Source: DATAEU01 sp046735355 (GTDB lineage Bacteria; Actinomycetota; UBA4738; HRBIN12). From it: 64,000 nt of DNA. The position numbers were made by a program, and so were the translations under genes. The DNA lies in the NCBI GenBank assembly GCA_046735355.1, contig JBKPTC010000031.1:1-64000 (forward strand), written 5' to 3'. How positions within the stretch are numbered: position 1 is the first letter of the stretch; each line of letters begins with the position of its first letter. Below, in pieces: positions 1-8,547 of the stretch. Under the pieces are notes generated by a model. The model made no database searches, was not told the DNA's origin, and worked only from the letters and a program-made list of their open reading frames with translations.

Positions 1-1077
1 ATCGCGGACCGGGTTGAACGCGAGTGCGATCACGGCGGCCGCCACCACGGTGAGGAAGGAGTTGTGTGTGGAGCCGATCGCTGTCCCGATCCCGACGACG
101 ATCGAAACGTATATCGCGGTGATGAAGGCGGCGAGGACGGCGTACACGACCGTCTTGCTGATCACGACGTCGAGTTCGTAGAGCCCGTGTTTTAGGATCG
201 CGATCCCGCATGCGACGGGGACGGCGATGCCGAACCCCAGGATAAGCACGGCGTTGAAGACGGGCTCTGGAACCGCCGCGCCGAAGACGGCGTAGGCGCC
301 GACGGAGGCAGCCAACCCGACGGCCGTGACGATCCCTGCGAAGGCGAACCACCGGAGTTGCTGGCGGAGTTCTCCCGTCGCCCGGCGCATCCGAACGAAG
401 GGCGCCGCCATCGCGCCGACGAGGACTGCGAGCCCGACCAGCCAGATGAGCCCGGGCGCTCCGTTCTCCATGTCCACGACCGCCGCCGGACCGAGCGGGT
501 TCGGCATCGTCGGGGAGCCCGTCAGCGAGATCGACGTCTGGAAGACGAGGAAGACGAACCCCACGGCCGCGACGAGGACGGCCGCGCGGGCGAGCCACCG
601 CCATCGAGGCGAGGGCAGATGACCGTCGGGGAACAGCATGAAGAAGAACGACGCGAGTCCGGCCGGGAAGACGAGCCACAGGAGCGGACCGTTCACCCAG
701 CCGACCCACTCGGTGAACGGCAGCGGCCCGAAGTGCGAACTGCGGAAGACGTACTCCGTCGAGACCCCGCCGAGCGTGCCGATGACCGGGATGACGAGGA
801 AGATCCAGCCGATCGGGTTGCGCGGCTGGTTCGACGCGAGGAGCGTACCGATGACGGCGAACCCGATCGGCAGGATCAGGTCGACGGGATCCGCCTGGTC
901 GATGTTTCGGAAGGCGGAGCTGTTGGCGATCACGAGTCCCGCCATGACCAGCCACTCGGCGAGCCAGACACCAGCGACAGTCCAGGCCAAGCGCGAACGT
1001 CGGTGCACGTGGGCGTCGGGGTCCGACGCGGCATCGTCCTCACGGAGGCGAGGGCGTCGTCCGTGTGTGGCGTCCAT
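1..1077 (-). CDS. Sensor histidine kinase, N-terminal membrane part (runs off left edge)
   Basis: The minus strand is open from an ATG at 1077 to the left edge (359 codons, no stop), so only the sensor half is present. The translation is a polytopic membrane region: about eight hydrophobic segments between residues 30 and 355, the motif NPIGWIF near residue 87, and a segment reading LRQQLRWFAFAG followed by LKHGLYELDVVISKTVVY. That arrangement is typical of the membrane domain of actinobacterial and chloroflexal NarL-type histidine kinases. The visible end, FNPVRD, is where the linker to the GAF/HisKA_3 part normally starts. The kinase core is off the window, so its function is inferred from the sensor half only. 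Confidence 0.75.
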   Translation of the reverse strand, partial: MDATHGRRPRLREDDAASDPDAHVHRRSRLAWTVAGVWLAEWLVMAGLVIANSSAFRNIDQADPVDLILPIGFAVIGTLLASNQPRNPIGWIFLVIPVIGTLGGVSTEYVFRSSHFGPLPFTEWVGWVNGPLLWLVFPAGLASFFFMLFPDGHLPSPRWRWLARAAVLVAAVGFVFLVFQTSISLTGSPTMPNPLGPAAVVDMENGAPGLIWLVGLAVLVGAMAAPFVRMRRATGELRQQLRWFAFAGIVTAVGLAASVGAYAVFGAAVPEPVFNAVLILGFGIAVPVACGIAILKHGLYELDVVISKTVVYAVLAAFITAIYVSIVVGIGTAIGSTHNSFLTVVAAAVIALAFNPVRD

Positions 1078-1386
1078 ACGCGGGATTCTGCAACCTGGCC
1101 GTGCCGTTCGAAAATCGGCGCCTCGAGCGTCGTGCCGATCCCCCCGGGCCCGGGTCCCCACGACCACAGCGTCCGGGACGCGAAACGCAGCGCCGTAGGT
1201 TGATGCCGCGAACGGCCCTAGATGTCCCGACGCGAGGGGTTTAGGAAACCCGCGAGGATGGCCTCACGTGTCGATCCGCGCACGTTTCCGCAGGTAGTCG
1301 ACGTGCACGCCGTCAGTCGACGCCGGCGTCCGCCCGCTTGTGGCCCCAAGATGGCCCCAAGCGCGTGGACCGATGCTCGGCTGGCG
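1078..1386. other. Gap with tRNA-like 13-mer and a tandem GGCCCCAAGAT motif
   Basis: No convincing gene is present. Two short sequence features stand out. GGTTTAGGAAACC at 1238-1250 is identical to the anticodon-arm core of the tRNA-Arg gene at 38.8 kb. A tandem TGGCCCCAAGA motif occupies 1341-1361 and recurs, one base shorter, at 9261-9280. Open frames here are high-GC shadows with arginine/proline-rich translations. Confidence 0.35.
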
Positions 1387-1915
1387 ATGACGAGCAAGCG
1401 CCTGACGCCGGAGCAAGTGCACGCCGTCGGCCTAGCGGCAGTCAAGAAGGCGGTCGCACTTGTCGAAGAAGGGGCGATCCTCCTCGACGCCGACCGTCCA
1501 CAGCGGGCGTACGCTCTCGGCGTCGTCGGTGTCGAGAAGCTGTGCAAGTACTGGTCTGTCTCGACCACCTGAACGACTGGACTGGCGAGCTCACAGTGGC
1601 CGACCTTCGGAGTACGCTTCGACCCGGTCGTGACGCACACGTCGATCGATACAGCGCAGCGCTCGTGTACCTCACGGTGTTCGCGAGTCTCGTCGTCGTT
1701 CCGCGTGAGGTCGCAATTCAGGATATGCGGGCGCGCGAGGCGCTCTGTACATCGACGTTCACGACTTCGGCGCCGTGGCAACGGACACGAATGCCGCCGA
1801 GGCGCGTATGTGGGTCAACGGCGTCGTGGGGCACTTCGCGCAGCGGGTGGCGATCGAGGCCGGGCCACCGCCGGCGACTCGTCCGCGTATGGCTGCCGCC
1901 CGACTTGGCGGTTGA
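1387..1915 (+). pseudogene. AbiV-like abortive-infection gene, two frameshifts
   Basis: Starting at ATG 1387 the frame reads a typical AbiV N-terminus: a helix with AVALVEEGAILLDADRPQRA and then YALGVVGVEKLCKYW, matching the AbiV pattern of a gene product that sorts ageing cells by size-like helices (A-x2-LL-x-DA ... RAYALAVLALEELGK). Around 1550-1575 the reading continues in a second frame (LDHLNDWTGELTVADL). After about 1735 it continues in a third frame (GALYIDVHDFGAVATD ... AEARMWVNGVVGHFA), matching the AbiV C-terminal ALYVD segment, to the TGA at 1913-1915. Summed length is about 176 codons, close to the family norm. AbiV proteins are phage-defence or HEPN-type proteins. Two indels make this copy non-functional, unless they are assembly errors. 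Confidence 0.5.
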
Positions 1916-2026
1916 TGTGCGTCGAGGGACCTCCCTGAACGCTGGGAAAATGACGGGGGTCTCGCCTGACTGTCGGGCCGTGACAAGGTTGTCAAGGCAT
2001 CGACCGGAGAACGAAGAGGAGCGGGT

Positions 2027-2398
2027 ATGCCGATCGTTCGAGGATCTGAAGCGCCCGAGTTCCCGCTCCCGGGTGCCGTCGTGGTCGGTCTCGCCGCGCG
2101 CAGCCGCGGTTCAGCTGAGATCACGACCTACCGGGTTCGCCTCGATCCTCGCGCGTCCATGCCCCCGCATCGTCACGATCACGAGGAGGTGTTTACGCTC
2201 CTCGCTGGCGACGCCACGGCGGTCCTGGATGCAACACAGATCCCCACGGAGCCCGGTGACACCGTCATAGTGCCCCCAGGAACGCAACACTATGTCGTCG
2301 CTGGGGACGCAGCCGTTGACATCGTCGCAGCGGTCCCCACGGGTACCGTCTTCATCACGCCCGACGGCGAGGAGCGGATCGCCGACTGGGCGAAGTAA
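2027..2398 (+). CDS. Small cupin-domain protein
   Basis: This 123-aa single-domain cupin starts at an ATG preceded by an AGAGGAG ribosome-binding site. Cupin motif 1 is visible as PPHRHDHEEVFTLLAG (about residues 46-61, with the two His and Glu metal ligands). Motif 2 is PGDTVIVPPGTQHYV (about residues 77-91, with the third His). The fold is a metal-binding beta barrel, and small stand-alone cupins act as dioxygenases, isomerases or sensors. The sequence does not say which. It sits alone between two broken genes and has no operon partner. It is intact, unlike most of its neighbours. Confidence 0.85.
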   Translation: MPIVRGSEAPEFPLPGAVVVGLAARSRGSAEITTYRVRLDPRASMPPHRHDHEEVFTLLAGDATAVLDATQIPTEPGDTVIVPPGTQHYVVAGDAAVDIVAAVPTGTVFITPDGEERIADWAK

Positions 2399-2552
2399 TA
2401 CCGTTCCTGTTCAACGTTCATTCGCCGACGCTCGCGCATCCGAGAGTCGAGTCGCTCGCGTGCCGACGACTGCAACTAGCCGTTGACCTTCCCGACAACC
2501 TAGGTGTAGGAGGGACGTCGGCAGAGTCGTTTGCGCCCGCGGGGGTGGTTGC

Positions 2553-2816
2553 GGGAAGCGACTCATCGCGCTTGCATCGGTCGTCAGTCTGACCGTGCTC
2601 GGTCTCCGGACGGGGCAGAGTCTCGCCCAGCCCGGAGCAGGAGCAGACAGCCAGATCGCGTTTGCCCAGCGGATTGGCGAGGGTGGTCCGACGTTCGTGA
2701 TCGCGAACCCCGACGGGTCCGACAGGCACGTCGTCCCGATCCGCGCCGAGCCCGACACGTTTACGATCCCTGTGTGGTCGCGGCAGCCTGGCTGCCGTGC
2801 CTCACTGCCACCATAG
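2553..2816 (+). pseudogene. Truncated TolB/PD40-type secreted propeller protein (N-terminal scrap)
   Basis: The open frame reads KRLIALASVVSLTVLGL, a signal-peptide-like stretch with no ATG or GTG before it at the expected place (a GTG at 2595 lies inside it). It continues SQIAFAQRIGEGGPTFVIAN, then PDGSDRHVVPI, then PDTFTIPVWS. This is one blade of a PD40/WD40-like repeat (TolB family), which would normally continue with PDG after WS. Here the frame changes character and stops at 2814-2816. It is best read as the 5' relic of an exported propeller protein. An internal scrap of a similar protein lies at about 12.93-13.11 kb. Confidence 0.45.
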
Positions 2817-2856
2817 AGGCAATCGATCGACAGGCCGAGCCGCGTCGTATCGTCGG

Positions 2857-3171
2857 CTAGATAGGGCCGACGACGAACCGCTTGCCGTACCGGCGCGCCA
2901 GTGCATCGAGGCATCGGATCGCGTTCTTCAGGCCGTCCGGTGGTCCGTCCGAGAGGAGGACCGATCCGTCGAGCCGCACCACCTTGACCTCGGGATGCGT
3001 CAGCAACTCTTCAGTGGCGGCGACGATCGCGTCGGTGTCTGCCTCGGTCACGGTCTCGGCCCGCGTGAGGTCGACCCGGACGGTTCCCTCAACTCTGAGG
3101 ACGTCCCATTGGAAGGCCCCCTGCATATCGAATTGGTACCCACCTTTGGGCGGCCCAATGACAGATGACAT
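2857..3171 (-). CDS. STAS-like small protein
   Basis: The supported protein is 104 aa from the ATG at 3171 (MSSVIGPPKGG). The longer upstream extension to 3681 is arginine-rich shadow sequence and is rejected. The C-terminal half alternates strand and helix in the way STAS anti-sigma-factor antagonists do: ATEELLTHPEVKVVRLDGS, then LKNAIRCLDALARRYGKRF. The conserved phosphorylatable serine region of SpoIIAA is not obvious, so assignment to the STAS superfamily is tentative. It could equally be an uncharacterised small soluble protein. It is transcribed leftwards, alone, and ends beside the PD40 relic. Confidence 0.5.
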   Translation of the reverse strand: MSSVIGPPKGGYQFDMQGAFQWDVLRVEGTVRVDLTRAETVTEADTDAIVAATEELLTHPEVKVVRLDGSVLLSDGPPDGLKNAIRCLDALARRYGKRFVVGPI

Positions 3172-3360
3172 CCGCGTTCCGGTTACGACCGTCGGACGCT
3201 GTTCGCTAGCTCGGGTCAGTTTCGTGCAGGCAGGCCGCGGAAGGGTTGCACACGGAAACTGGGCGCGACCGGGAAGGGAGAGCGTCCTCATGCAGGAGTC
3301 ACGTAGCGAAGCGCGACCACGCGAACGAACGCGGGCAGCGGTCCGTCGAAGACCGTCGGA

Positions 3361-3816
3361 CGAGCCGCAGTAGCACAGCGGGCCCCCGTGATCCTGATCG
3401 GCTCGCTCGGCGTCATCGTCGGATCGTTCCTGAATTGGATCGACAGCCGCGACCAGGCGGGGTCGCCGGCACAGGGCTTTCAGATCTCCGACGGCCGCGT
3501 CGCTCTGGATATCGGCGTCGCGCTGCTCGTCGTCGGCATCCTCATAGCCGCGACAGGCGGGTCGGCACATGGGTTGATGCCGATCCACTCGCGGTCGCGC
3601 TTTCGACCGTCGCGCTCGTGACCGTTGTGGCGCTGTGGGTCTACCTCGGATCCGACCAGCGCCCTCCTGATATATCGGCATCTAGTCACCGTGGCTGGGG
3701 CACTCAACGTGGCCATGGGCGGTTCCCTGATGGCTCTCCTGCGAAGCGCTTCGGATAGGGCCACGTGGGACGACGACGCTGAGGGCGATGTCGGTCGGAA
3801 TCGGCGACTCGCCTGA
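3361..3816 (+). pseudogene. Small integral membrane protein, frameshifted
   Basis: Hydrophobic segments that would form a coherent three- to four-helix protein are spread over three frames. From GTG 3388, VILIGSLGVIVGSFLNWI and LDIGVALLVVGILIAATGG lie in frame 1. LAVALSTVALVTVVALWVYLG (about 3585-3650) lies in another frame. YRHLVTVAGALNVAMGGSLM (about 3675-3735) is in frame with the end at 3816. Order and spacing fit one decayed gene of about 140 codons with two indels. I do not recognise the family. A translation start upstream of 3388 cannot be excluded because the frame is open to about 3350. Confidence 0.4.
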
Positions 3817-3886
3817 CGATCAAAGCACCGAACGCCGCTTGCGGACGGTGCTAGATTGCAGGGCCGCGCTGAAGGAGGGAGATCCG

Positions 3887-4594
3887 ATGCGTGTTCGCCT
3901 TGCACTCGTCGCCGCGGTTGTAGCGGCCATCCTCGCACCCGGCCCCGCGATTGCTACGCCGAAGGCCAGTGGCGCCGATTCGGTGCAGCAGCCGACGTGC
4001 ACGCTGCCGGAGTCTGATGCCGAAGCCCTCGTGATCCTTAGCAACTACTATCCGGGTTACTGGTGGGACCACACGCACCTGACGATCGCTGTTCAGGCCT
4101 ATCCAGGCATCTCGGACGAGTATCGGGAAGCGATCGACGATGCGATCGCCACGTGGGCCGGTGTTCTCCAGGAGTGCTTCGATGGCCTGATCACCCTGAC
4201 CCAGGTGGATACTCGGCAGGAAGCCGACATCGTCGTTCACTACGTGCCGCATGCCGGTGGCGCGGTCTTCTCTGGGTACGCGATCTGTGGTGACCACGGA
4301 TGTCCCAACATCCTCGTGAGCTCCGAGGCACCGCCGAGCTGGGGACAGGAGCCATATAGCCCCGAGCTTCTCGGTTGGATCACGCTGCACGAGGTCGGCC
4401 ACGCTCTCGGCCTCGGCCACGCGACGAACCTGTTGGAAAGCACCGACCTGATGGGGTACGGCTGGCCCGATCTCGGTGATCCGGTCCTATCTGATTGCGA
4501 TGTCGATGCGCTCGCATTCGTGTTCGCTTGGGCACTTGCCGGTGAGGAACCACACCCACCGGCTGAGGGTCCGTACGACTGTTCCATCAGCTAG
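3887..4594 (+). CDS. Secreted matrixin-type zinc metalloprotease
   Basis: The protein is 235 aa from ATG 3887, chosen because GAAGGAGGGAG sits just upstream and a signal peptide (MRVRLALVAAVVAAILAPGP, cleavage near residue 22-30) begins there. An upstream in-frame extension is not needed. HEVGHALGLGH at about residues 168-178 is the HExxHxxGxxH zinc site of metzincins. LMGYG about 20 residues later can serve as the Met-turn. The region before the site (DDAIATWAGVL, then ADIVVHYV) matches the matrixin fold. Four to six cysteines suggest disulfides after export. The natural substrate is unknown. A strong hairpin follows the stop. The gene stands alone, and its intact frame contrasts with its neighbours. 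Confidence 0.8.
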   Translation: MRVRLALVAAVVAAILAPGPAIATPKASGADSVQQPTCTLPESDAEALVILSNYYPGYWWDHTHLTIAVQAYPGISDEYREAIDDAIATWAGVLQECFDGLITLTQVDTRQEADIVVHYVPHAGGAVFSGYAICGDHGCPNILVSSEAPPSWGQEPYSPELLGWITLHEVGHALGLGHATNLLESTDLMGYGWPDLGDPVLSDCDVDALAFVFAWALAGEEPHPPAEGPYDCSIS

Positions 4595-4638
4595 GGGAGC
4601 GCCTCTTCGGCAGACGCCGTGAGGGCGTGCGAGATCGA

Positions 4639-4681
4639 ACGGACGCGGCGGGGCCCGGCCGACGCCGGCCCCGCCGTCCGT
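4639..4681 (+). terminator. GC-rich hairpin after the metalloprotease gene
   Basis: ACGGACG plus GGCGGGGCC pairs with GGCCCCGCC plus GTCCGT around a short loop (about 4639-4681), 45 bases after the protease stop. There is no long T-run, as is common in high-GC genomes. Role as terminator is inferred from position between convergent genes. Confidence 0.5.
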
Positions 4682-4736
4682 CTTCCGGTGCTGGCCGGCC
4701 CGCAGACTAGAGGAGAGGCCACCGGCCGCGCGGCGG

Positions 4737-4763
4737 TCCCGGGCGCTCGACGTTCGCCCGGGA
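4737..4763 (-). terminator. Perfect 9-bp hairpin downstream of the mgtC-like gene
   Basis: TCCCGGGCG (4737-4745) and CGCCCGGGA (4755-4763) form a 9-bp stem with a 9-base loop. It lies 66 bases beyond the stop of the leftward mgtC-like gene in the convergent gap. There is no T-tract on either strand. Confidence 0.45.
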
Positions 4764-4765
4764 AC

Positions 4766-4847
4766 GTCAGACTTCTGGCTCAGGACCGCTGAACAGGAGG
4801 GGTCGCATGCAGCCCCACGGCGGGTCCTCTTAACCAGAAGTCCTGAC
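4766..4847. repeat. Long inverted repeat spanning the mgtC-like gene's 3' end
   Basis: GTCAGACTTCTGG (4766-4778) is the reverse complement, bar one extra base, of CCAGAAGTCCTGAC (4834-4847), with 55 bases between. The right arm overlaps the last codons of the mgtC-like gene (stop at 4830-4832). It could fold in the mRNA as a 3' stem-loop. No function is assigned. Confidence 0.4.
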
Positions 4848-5501
4848 CTCGACAACGCCGTCCAAAGACTGCAAACGCTCAACTAGCCCCTCGACGGAGC
4901 GGGAACCCTCAACGTCGAACCGAAGTCCGACGAGGTTCCGATCCGTATCCGAACGAGTCACATCGAGGTCTGAAATCACGTAGCCGATTGCGGTCGCTTC
5001 CGCCAAGACACGTCGCAGCACGCCCTCACGGTCGCGGTAGGATAGGTCGATGGGCGTGAGTGAACGCCTCGATTGGGGGAGGGCGCGTCCCAGCGGCGTG
5101 TAGACATACGCGACGAACAAGTGCGCCACGGTCGCTCCGATCGCGAGCGCGATCAAGCCAGCTCCAGCGGCCATCCCGACGGCCGCGGTGAGCCAGATCG
5201 CGGCAGCGGTGGTAAGGCCTCGCACACCGGCGCGTTTGACGAAGATTAGACCCGCCCCGATGAATCCGATGCCCGAGACGACCTGTGCGGCGACCCGTGA
5301 GGGGTCGAGGTTGACCGTTCCGGCCGATACCACGTCGCTAAAGCCGTACTTGCTGACGAGGACGAAGACAGCCGCTCCAACGCCGACGAGCGTGTGCGTG
5401 CGCAGTCCTGCGCTCTTCTGCCGCAGCTCCCGCTCTACCCCGATCACCGAGGAAAGCGCCAAGGCCAGGGCGAGGAGAGCGAGCTGGTGAAGCCAACCCA
5501 T
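4830..5501 (-). CDS. MgtC/SapB-family membrane protein
   Basis: The protein is 223 aa. The N-terminal 130 residues hold the MgtC domain: SSVIGVERELRQKSAGLRTH near residue 18, then SGIGFIGAGLIF and GLTTAAAIWLTAAVGMA, with four to five membrane helices. The C-terminal 80 residues are soluble and ACT-like (DLSYRDREGVLRRVL), the usual second domain of the longer MgtC relatives. MgtC proteins are tied to low-Mg2+ survival and to modulation of the F-type ATPase in pathogens, whereas environmental members are poorly understood. No Mg2+ transporter gene is next to it and no leader or riboswitch is evident upstream. It is monocistronic, converging on the metalloprotease. Confidence 0.85.
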   Translation of the reverse strand: MGWLHQLALLALALALSSVIGVERELRQKSAGLRTHTLVGVGAAVFVLVSKYGFSDVVSAGTVNLDPSRVAAQVVSGIGFIGAGLIFVKRAGVRGLTTAAAIWLTAAVGMAAGAGLIALAIGATVAHLFVAYVYTPLGRALPQSRRSLTPIDLSYRDREGVLRRVLAEATAIGYVISDLDVTRSDTDRNLVGLRFDVEGSRSVEGLVERLQSLDGVVEVRTSG

Positions 5502-5799
5502 CTGCGAAGCCTATCGTCGCACCAGGTGGCAGCGTCGTCGCGTGCCCGAGGGCCGTTACGTCCCTGGGGTTGCCCTCGCCGGCGTCATACACCAGAGCCA
5601 AAGGGCGATCGACGGCACGTACAAAAGCCCTGACCGCCGATGAGTGACACGACCGCCGTAAGGGCGGTCACGGATGCGGCGACCCCCAAGACGGCTCGAT
5701 GCTCGGGCCGCCACACCGCGAGATTGCCCCGGCGATTGCCGGATCAGGATGACCATGACCGCTCGGGCTATCGCATTGAGGAGGCGATGGATCCACGAC
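5502..5799. other. Gap upstream of the mgtC-like gene
   Basis: Nothing gene-like is visible. A 7-bp hairpin GACCGCC-GTAAG-GGCGGTC lies at 5651-5669. It would sit some 150 bases upstream of the mgtC-like gene, in its possible promoter or leader region, and has no assigned role. Confidence 0.3.
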
Positions 5800-6120
5800 C
5801 GTGAGGATACCGAGCTCGAGCGCAGATCCCTCAAGGTACGTCCGGTCGCGCCGGATCGCAGCTCGACATTCCGCGAGTTCATTGGCCGTCACAAGCTCGG
5901 CTCGTACCTCTTCGGAGCGTGCGTGATCTCGTGGACAGGTGTCGTGCTGGCCGCAATCGCGCAGCCTTCCACTTTCGACGCGATACGAGCACCATTCCGA
6001 TCCTGCTCGCGATGCTTCCCGGTCGGACCCTGTCCGCCCTCGCGGTGACCGCGATCTCCGACGGGAAAGCGGGGCTGCGGCAGCTGGCGGTCCGGCCCTT
6101 GTACTCCGGGACGGGTGACT
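5800..6120 (+). pseudogene. CPBP-family membrane protease fragment, frameshifted and truncated
   Basis: In one frame the sequence reads STFREFIGRHKLGSYLFGAC then VISWTGVVLAAIAQ (about 5862-5970). This is the usual start of CPBP (CAAX-type, Abi) intramembrane proteins (FIRRHRL-x-SYFVLAYAISW). Near 5985 it shifts frame and continues STIPILLAMLPGRTLSALAV then ISDGKAGLRQLAVRPL (about 5990-6100), matching the second conserved block (GP-x-LAA-L-x-TA-x-GRAGLR). The catalytic EE-x3-R region and later helices are absent. It is a relic of roughly the first 90 residues. Confidence 0.45.
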
Positions 6121-6215
6121 CATGCACCCCTTTTGTCGTGCCCCGACGATGCCATCTGAACTCAGTTCGCGCCGTGCCGTGTTGAGGCGGCGCCCCCGTA
6201 GAAAGGAGAGGCGCC

Positions 6216-6656
6216 ATGGATGCAACGTTGCGACGCAGGCGCTCGTCGGCGCACATCGTTCGGCCAGTTGCCGTCGCAGCAGCCATCGGGGCGATCGTGG
6301 AGGCCGGTTTTCAGGCGGCGCTGGCAGTTGGGGCTCCGTTTGGCCGAGCATCGTGGGGCGGGCAGCCAACCCATCTTGCGACGGACCTTCGCGTGGCGAG
6401 CGGCATCGTAGCGTTCGTCTGGCTGTTCGTCGCGGCCGTAATACTGAAGCGCGGCGGGTTCGACGTGCGAGGAATGTCAACGACGTTGGCGTATCGCGCG
6501 ACGTGGGTGATCTTCGCGTTCCTTGCGCTCGGGACCGTCATGAACCTCGCCTCCCAAAGCGCGCTCGAGCGTGCGATCTGGACGCCGTTCACGCTCGTTC
6601 TCGCAATCCTTACGTTCGTAATCGCTCGAAGTGAGCAGACTCGGACGCCACGGTAA
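6216..6656 (+). CDS. Four-helix membrane protein, unknown function
   Basis: The protein is 146 aa from ATG 6216, preceded by AGAAAGGAGAGG. Four transmembrane segments are visible: residues 17-40, 63-78, 94-110 and 121-138. A conserved-looking loop ALAVGAPFGRASWGG after helix 1 resembles a family of small actinobacterial membrane proteins of unknown function (GAP-x-G-x3-WGG loop). It is intact with a good ribosome-binding site among decayed neighbours. A short hairpin 9 bases after the stop may terminate it. No partner gene suggests a role. Confidence 0.7.
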   Translation: MDATLRRRRSSAHIVRPVAVAAAIGAIVEAGFQAALAVGAPFGRASWGGQPTHLATDLRVASGIVAFVWLFVAAVILKRGGFDVRGMSTTLAYRATWVIFAFLALGTVMNLASQSALERAIWTPFTLVLAILTFVIARSEQTRTPR

Positions 6657-6664
6657 GCGGGCCA

Positions 6665-6684
6665 GAGGAGCGATGCGCCTCCTC
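6665..6684 (+). terminator. Small hairpin after the four-helix membrane protein
   Basis: GAGGAG (6665-6670) pairs with CTCCTC (6679-6684) around an 8-base loop and is followed by GATTTCCC. It lies 9 bases after the stop at 6656. It is short, so the call is tentative. Confidence 0.35.
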
Positions 6685-6702
6685 GATTTCCCGGAAGCGT
6701 CG

Positions 6703-6915
6703 TCACCTCGGCGACCGTACACGACGTGTGAACGCTGTCCCTAGCTCGCGAGCCGAAACGGCGGGTGGTCGTCGACGATCCAACTCGTCGAGAATGCGCT
6801 TCGCCTTGGCGTGGGCCACCGGCCGCTCGCGCTTGTTGAACCAAAGGGCCGGGAATCGGCGAGACCTCCGGTTGGTCCGACGGGGCGCAAAGCTATCGAC
6901 GCTCTCTTGCCGGCC
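6703..6915 (-). pseudogene. Possible gene remnant in the 6.66-7.07 kb gap
   Basis: Between 6657 and 7067 no intact gene is seen. One minus-strand frame without a start codon reads coherently: FPALWFNKRERPVAHAKAKR, then ILDELDRRRPPAVSARELG, ending at a TGA at 6703-6705. The charged amphipathic pattern is more protein-like than the usual shadow frames, but I do not recognise a family. A stop upstream at about 6916 bounds it. It could be chance. Confidence 0.2.
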
Positions 6916-7067
6916 TCAGTCGTCCGGAGGTCTCGTCTCGACCTGATCCTGGCGTCGTGTAACGCGTCGCGATCGGGTCTCTAGTCCTGCTCGTCATGGG
7001 TCCTTGCACCCGCGCTACGGAACCGGCTCAGCGAGAGGCTGACCCAGTTCTGCACGTGGAGGGCAAC

Positions 7068-7274
7068 ATGACACTAGGGCACAGCGTCGGCCACATGAAC
7101 ATCGCGATCACGGACTTCTCGCCGGTCGTTCAGGCGCCAGTGCGTCGATGCCCGAGGTGCGACGCCCATCTGTCCGCCCACAACACGGACAAGGTCTGCT
7201 ATCCCTGTCAGCGAACGGAGATGCGAACGCGATGGGAGAACGGATCCCTGTCGCGCCGAGGTGCGATCCACTAG
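7068..7274 (+). CDS. Small zinc-ribbon protein
   Basis: The protein is 68 aa from ATG 7068, chosen because TGGAGGGCAAC sits immediately upstream. The ORF extends further 5' but without a better start. It contains a four-cysteine knuckle pair, RCPRCDAHLSAHNTDKVCYP then CQR (about residues 26-48). This is CxxC-x13-CxxC spacing, as in short zinc ribbons that precede helix-turn-helix regions in actinobacterial regulators. Nothing follows the ribbon except a basic tail, so it may be the N-terminal remnant of such a regulator. Its end overlaps the start of the broken acyltransferase. Confidence 0.45.
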   Translation: MTLGHSVGHMNIAITDFSPVVQAPVRRCPRCDAHLSAHNTDKVCYPCQRTEMRTRWENGSLSRRGAIH

Positions 7275-8453
7275 CGTCGGTGCCGCTTGTCGATCCGCGG
7301 CTGGACAACCGCGTCGGGCCGCACACGAGCCGCTACATCTGGTTGGACAATCTGCGCGTCGCGCTAATCGCAGCGGTCATCGTCGCACGTCGCAAGCACG
7401 TACGTCATAGACTCCGATTGGTACTACATGGAACGGACCACGGACCGGGTGACGCAGCTCGTCGTCGGCGTCGTCGTCCTCGTGGGCGGGCTATTCGGCA
7501 TGGGGCTTCTGTTCCTCGTCGCGGGGCTTCTGACGCCATCTGCGCTCGACCGGAAAGGGGCCGCTCGGTTCGTCCGTGACAGGGCCGTGCGGCTCGGGAT
7601 TCCGCTCGTGATCTTCGTCGCCGTCATCGACCCCCTCACCGATTACGTCGGTCATCGTGGCATGGGCGAAGCAACAGGCTTCGGACAGTACATGCACCTC
7701 TGGCTGGCTCGGGATGCGGACGCAGGACCGGCGTGGTTCATCGCCGACCTGCTCGTGTTCTCAATCGTGTACGCGCTCATCCGCGGAGTTCGACCAGCCA
7801 CTCGGAGGTCTCGTGAACCGTTCGAACCCCGCCGCCTCCTCGCCGTCGGCGCCCTCATCGCGGGCGGTTCCTTCTTGATTCGCATCGTGTGGCCGTTCAT
7901 GTCCGACACGTTCTTCGGTCTCAACTTGTGGGAGTTCCCGCAGATGATCGGGATGTTCGCGCTCGGCGTGCTGGCCGCCGAGGCAGGCTGGAATGCGACA
8001 TCGCTGCCGGTGAACCGGAAGAAAACCGTGGTGCAGGTGGCGATTGCGTCCCTCGTTGCGTTGCTCTGTTTTGCTGTTCTCGGAGCGTCCGCGGACGATG
8101 CCGGTCCGCTCCTGGGCGGCCTTCACATCCAGGCTCTGCCGTTGCCGATCATCGAAGCCGCCTGGGCTATCTCGATGTCGCTCGTCACCCTGGAGTACTT
8201 CCGACGCCGGGCCACCGTTTCGAGTCAGACCCTCGCCGGCGCTTCTCGAGCGTCATATGACGCATATCTGCTGCACCCGCCTCTGATCGTCGTCCTCGCC
8301 GTCGCGTTGCGGACGTCGGGATTTTCCATTGGAACGAAGTTCGTCCTTGTCAGCATCGTCGGTGTTTCCTTGGCGTTCGTGATTGGGTGGATCCTGGCTC
8401 ACGCCCGGAGCGACCACCTTTGGAGTCGCTCTCGAGTCGCTGGTCCGACGTGA
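7232..8453 (+). pseudogene. Acyltransferase-3 family membrane protein, one frameshift
   Basis: The first transmembrane block is in one frame from ATG 7232 (RYIWLDNLRVALIAAVIV, to about 7384). The rest is in another frame (HVASTYVIDSDWYYMERTT onward, to 8453). The join matches the invariant start of acyltransferase-3 proteins (W-x-D-x-LR-x-....-V-x-x-H). The downstream part, intact from a Met at 7428, carries nine or so helices. Such proteins transfer acyl groups to surface or exported sugars. An indel near 7384 removes the catalytic-region His from the main frame. Translation from 7428 would lack helix 1, so the gene is probably inactive unless the indel is a sequencing error. Confidence 0.65.
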
Positions 8454-8547
8454 TGTCGTGGCGCGTGGCGTCGGATGGTCGTACCGAGCGAGCCCTTCCG
8501 CGCGTGGCTCGATGATCAGTGAAGCGCCGGAACCGCTGTCGCGGAGC

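Noticed and set aside
1218..1781. 187-codon minus-strand ORF
   Set aside because: Cysteine/threonine-rich shadow lying opposite the AbiV-like relic, whose frames give family motifs.
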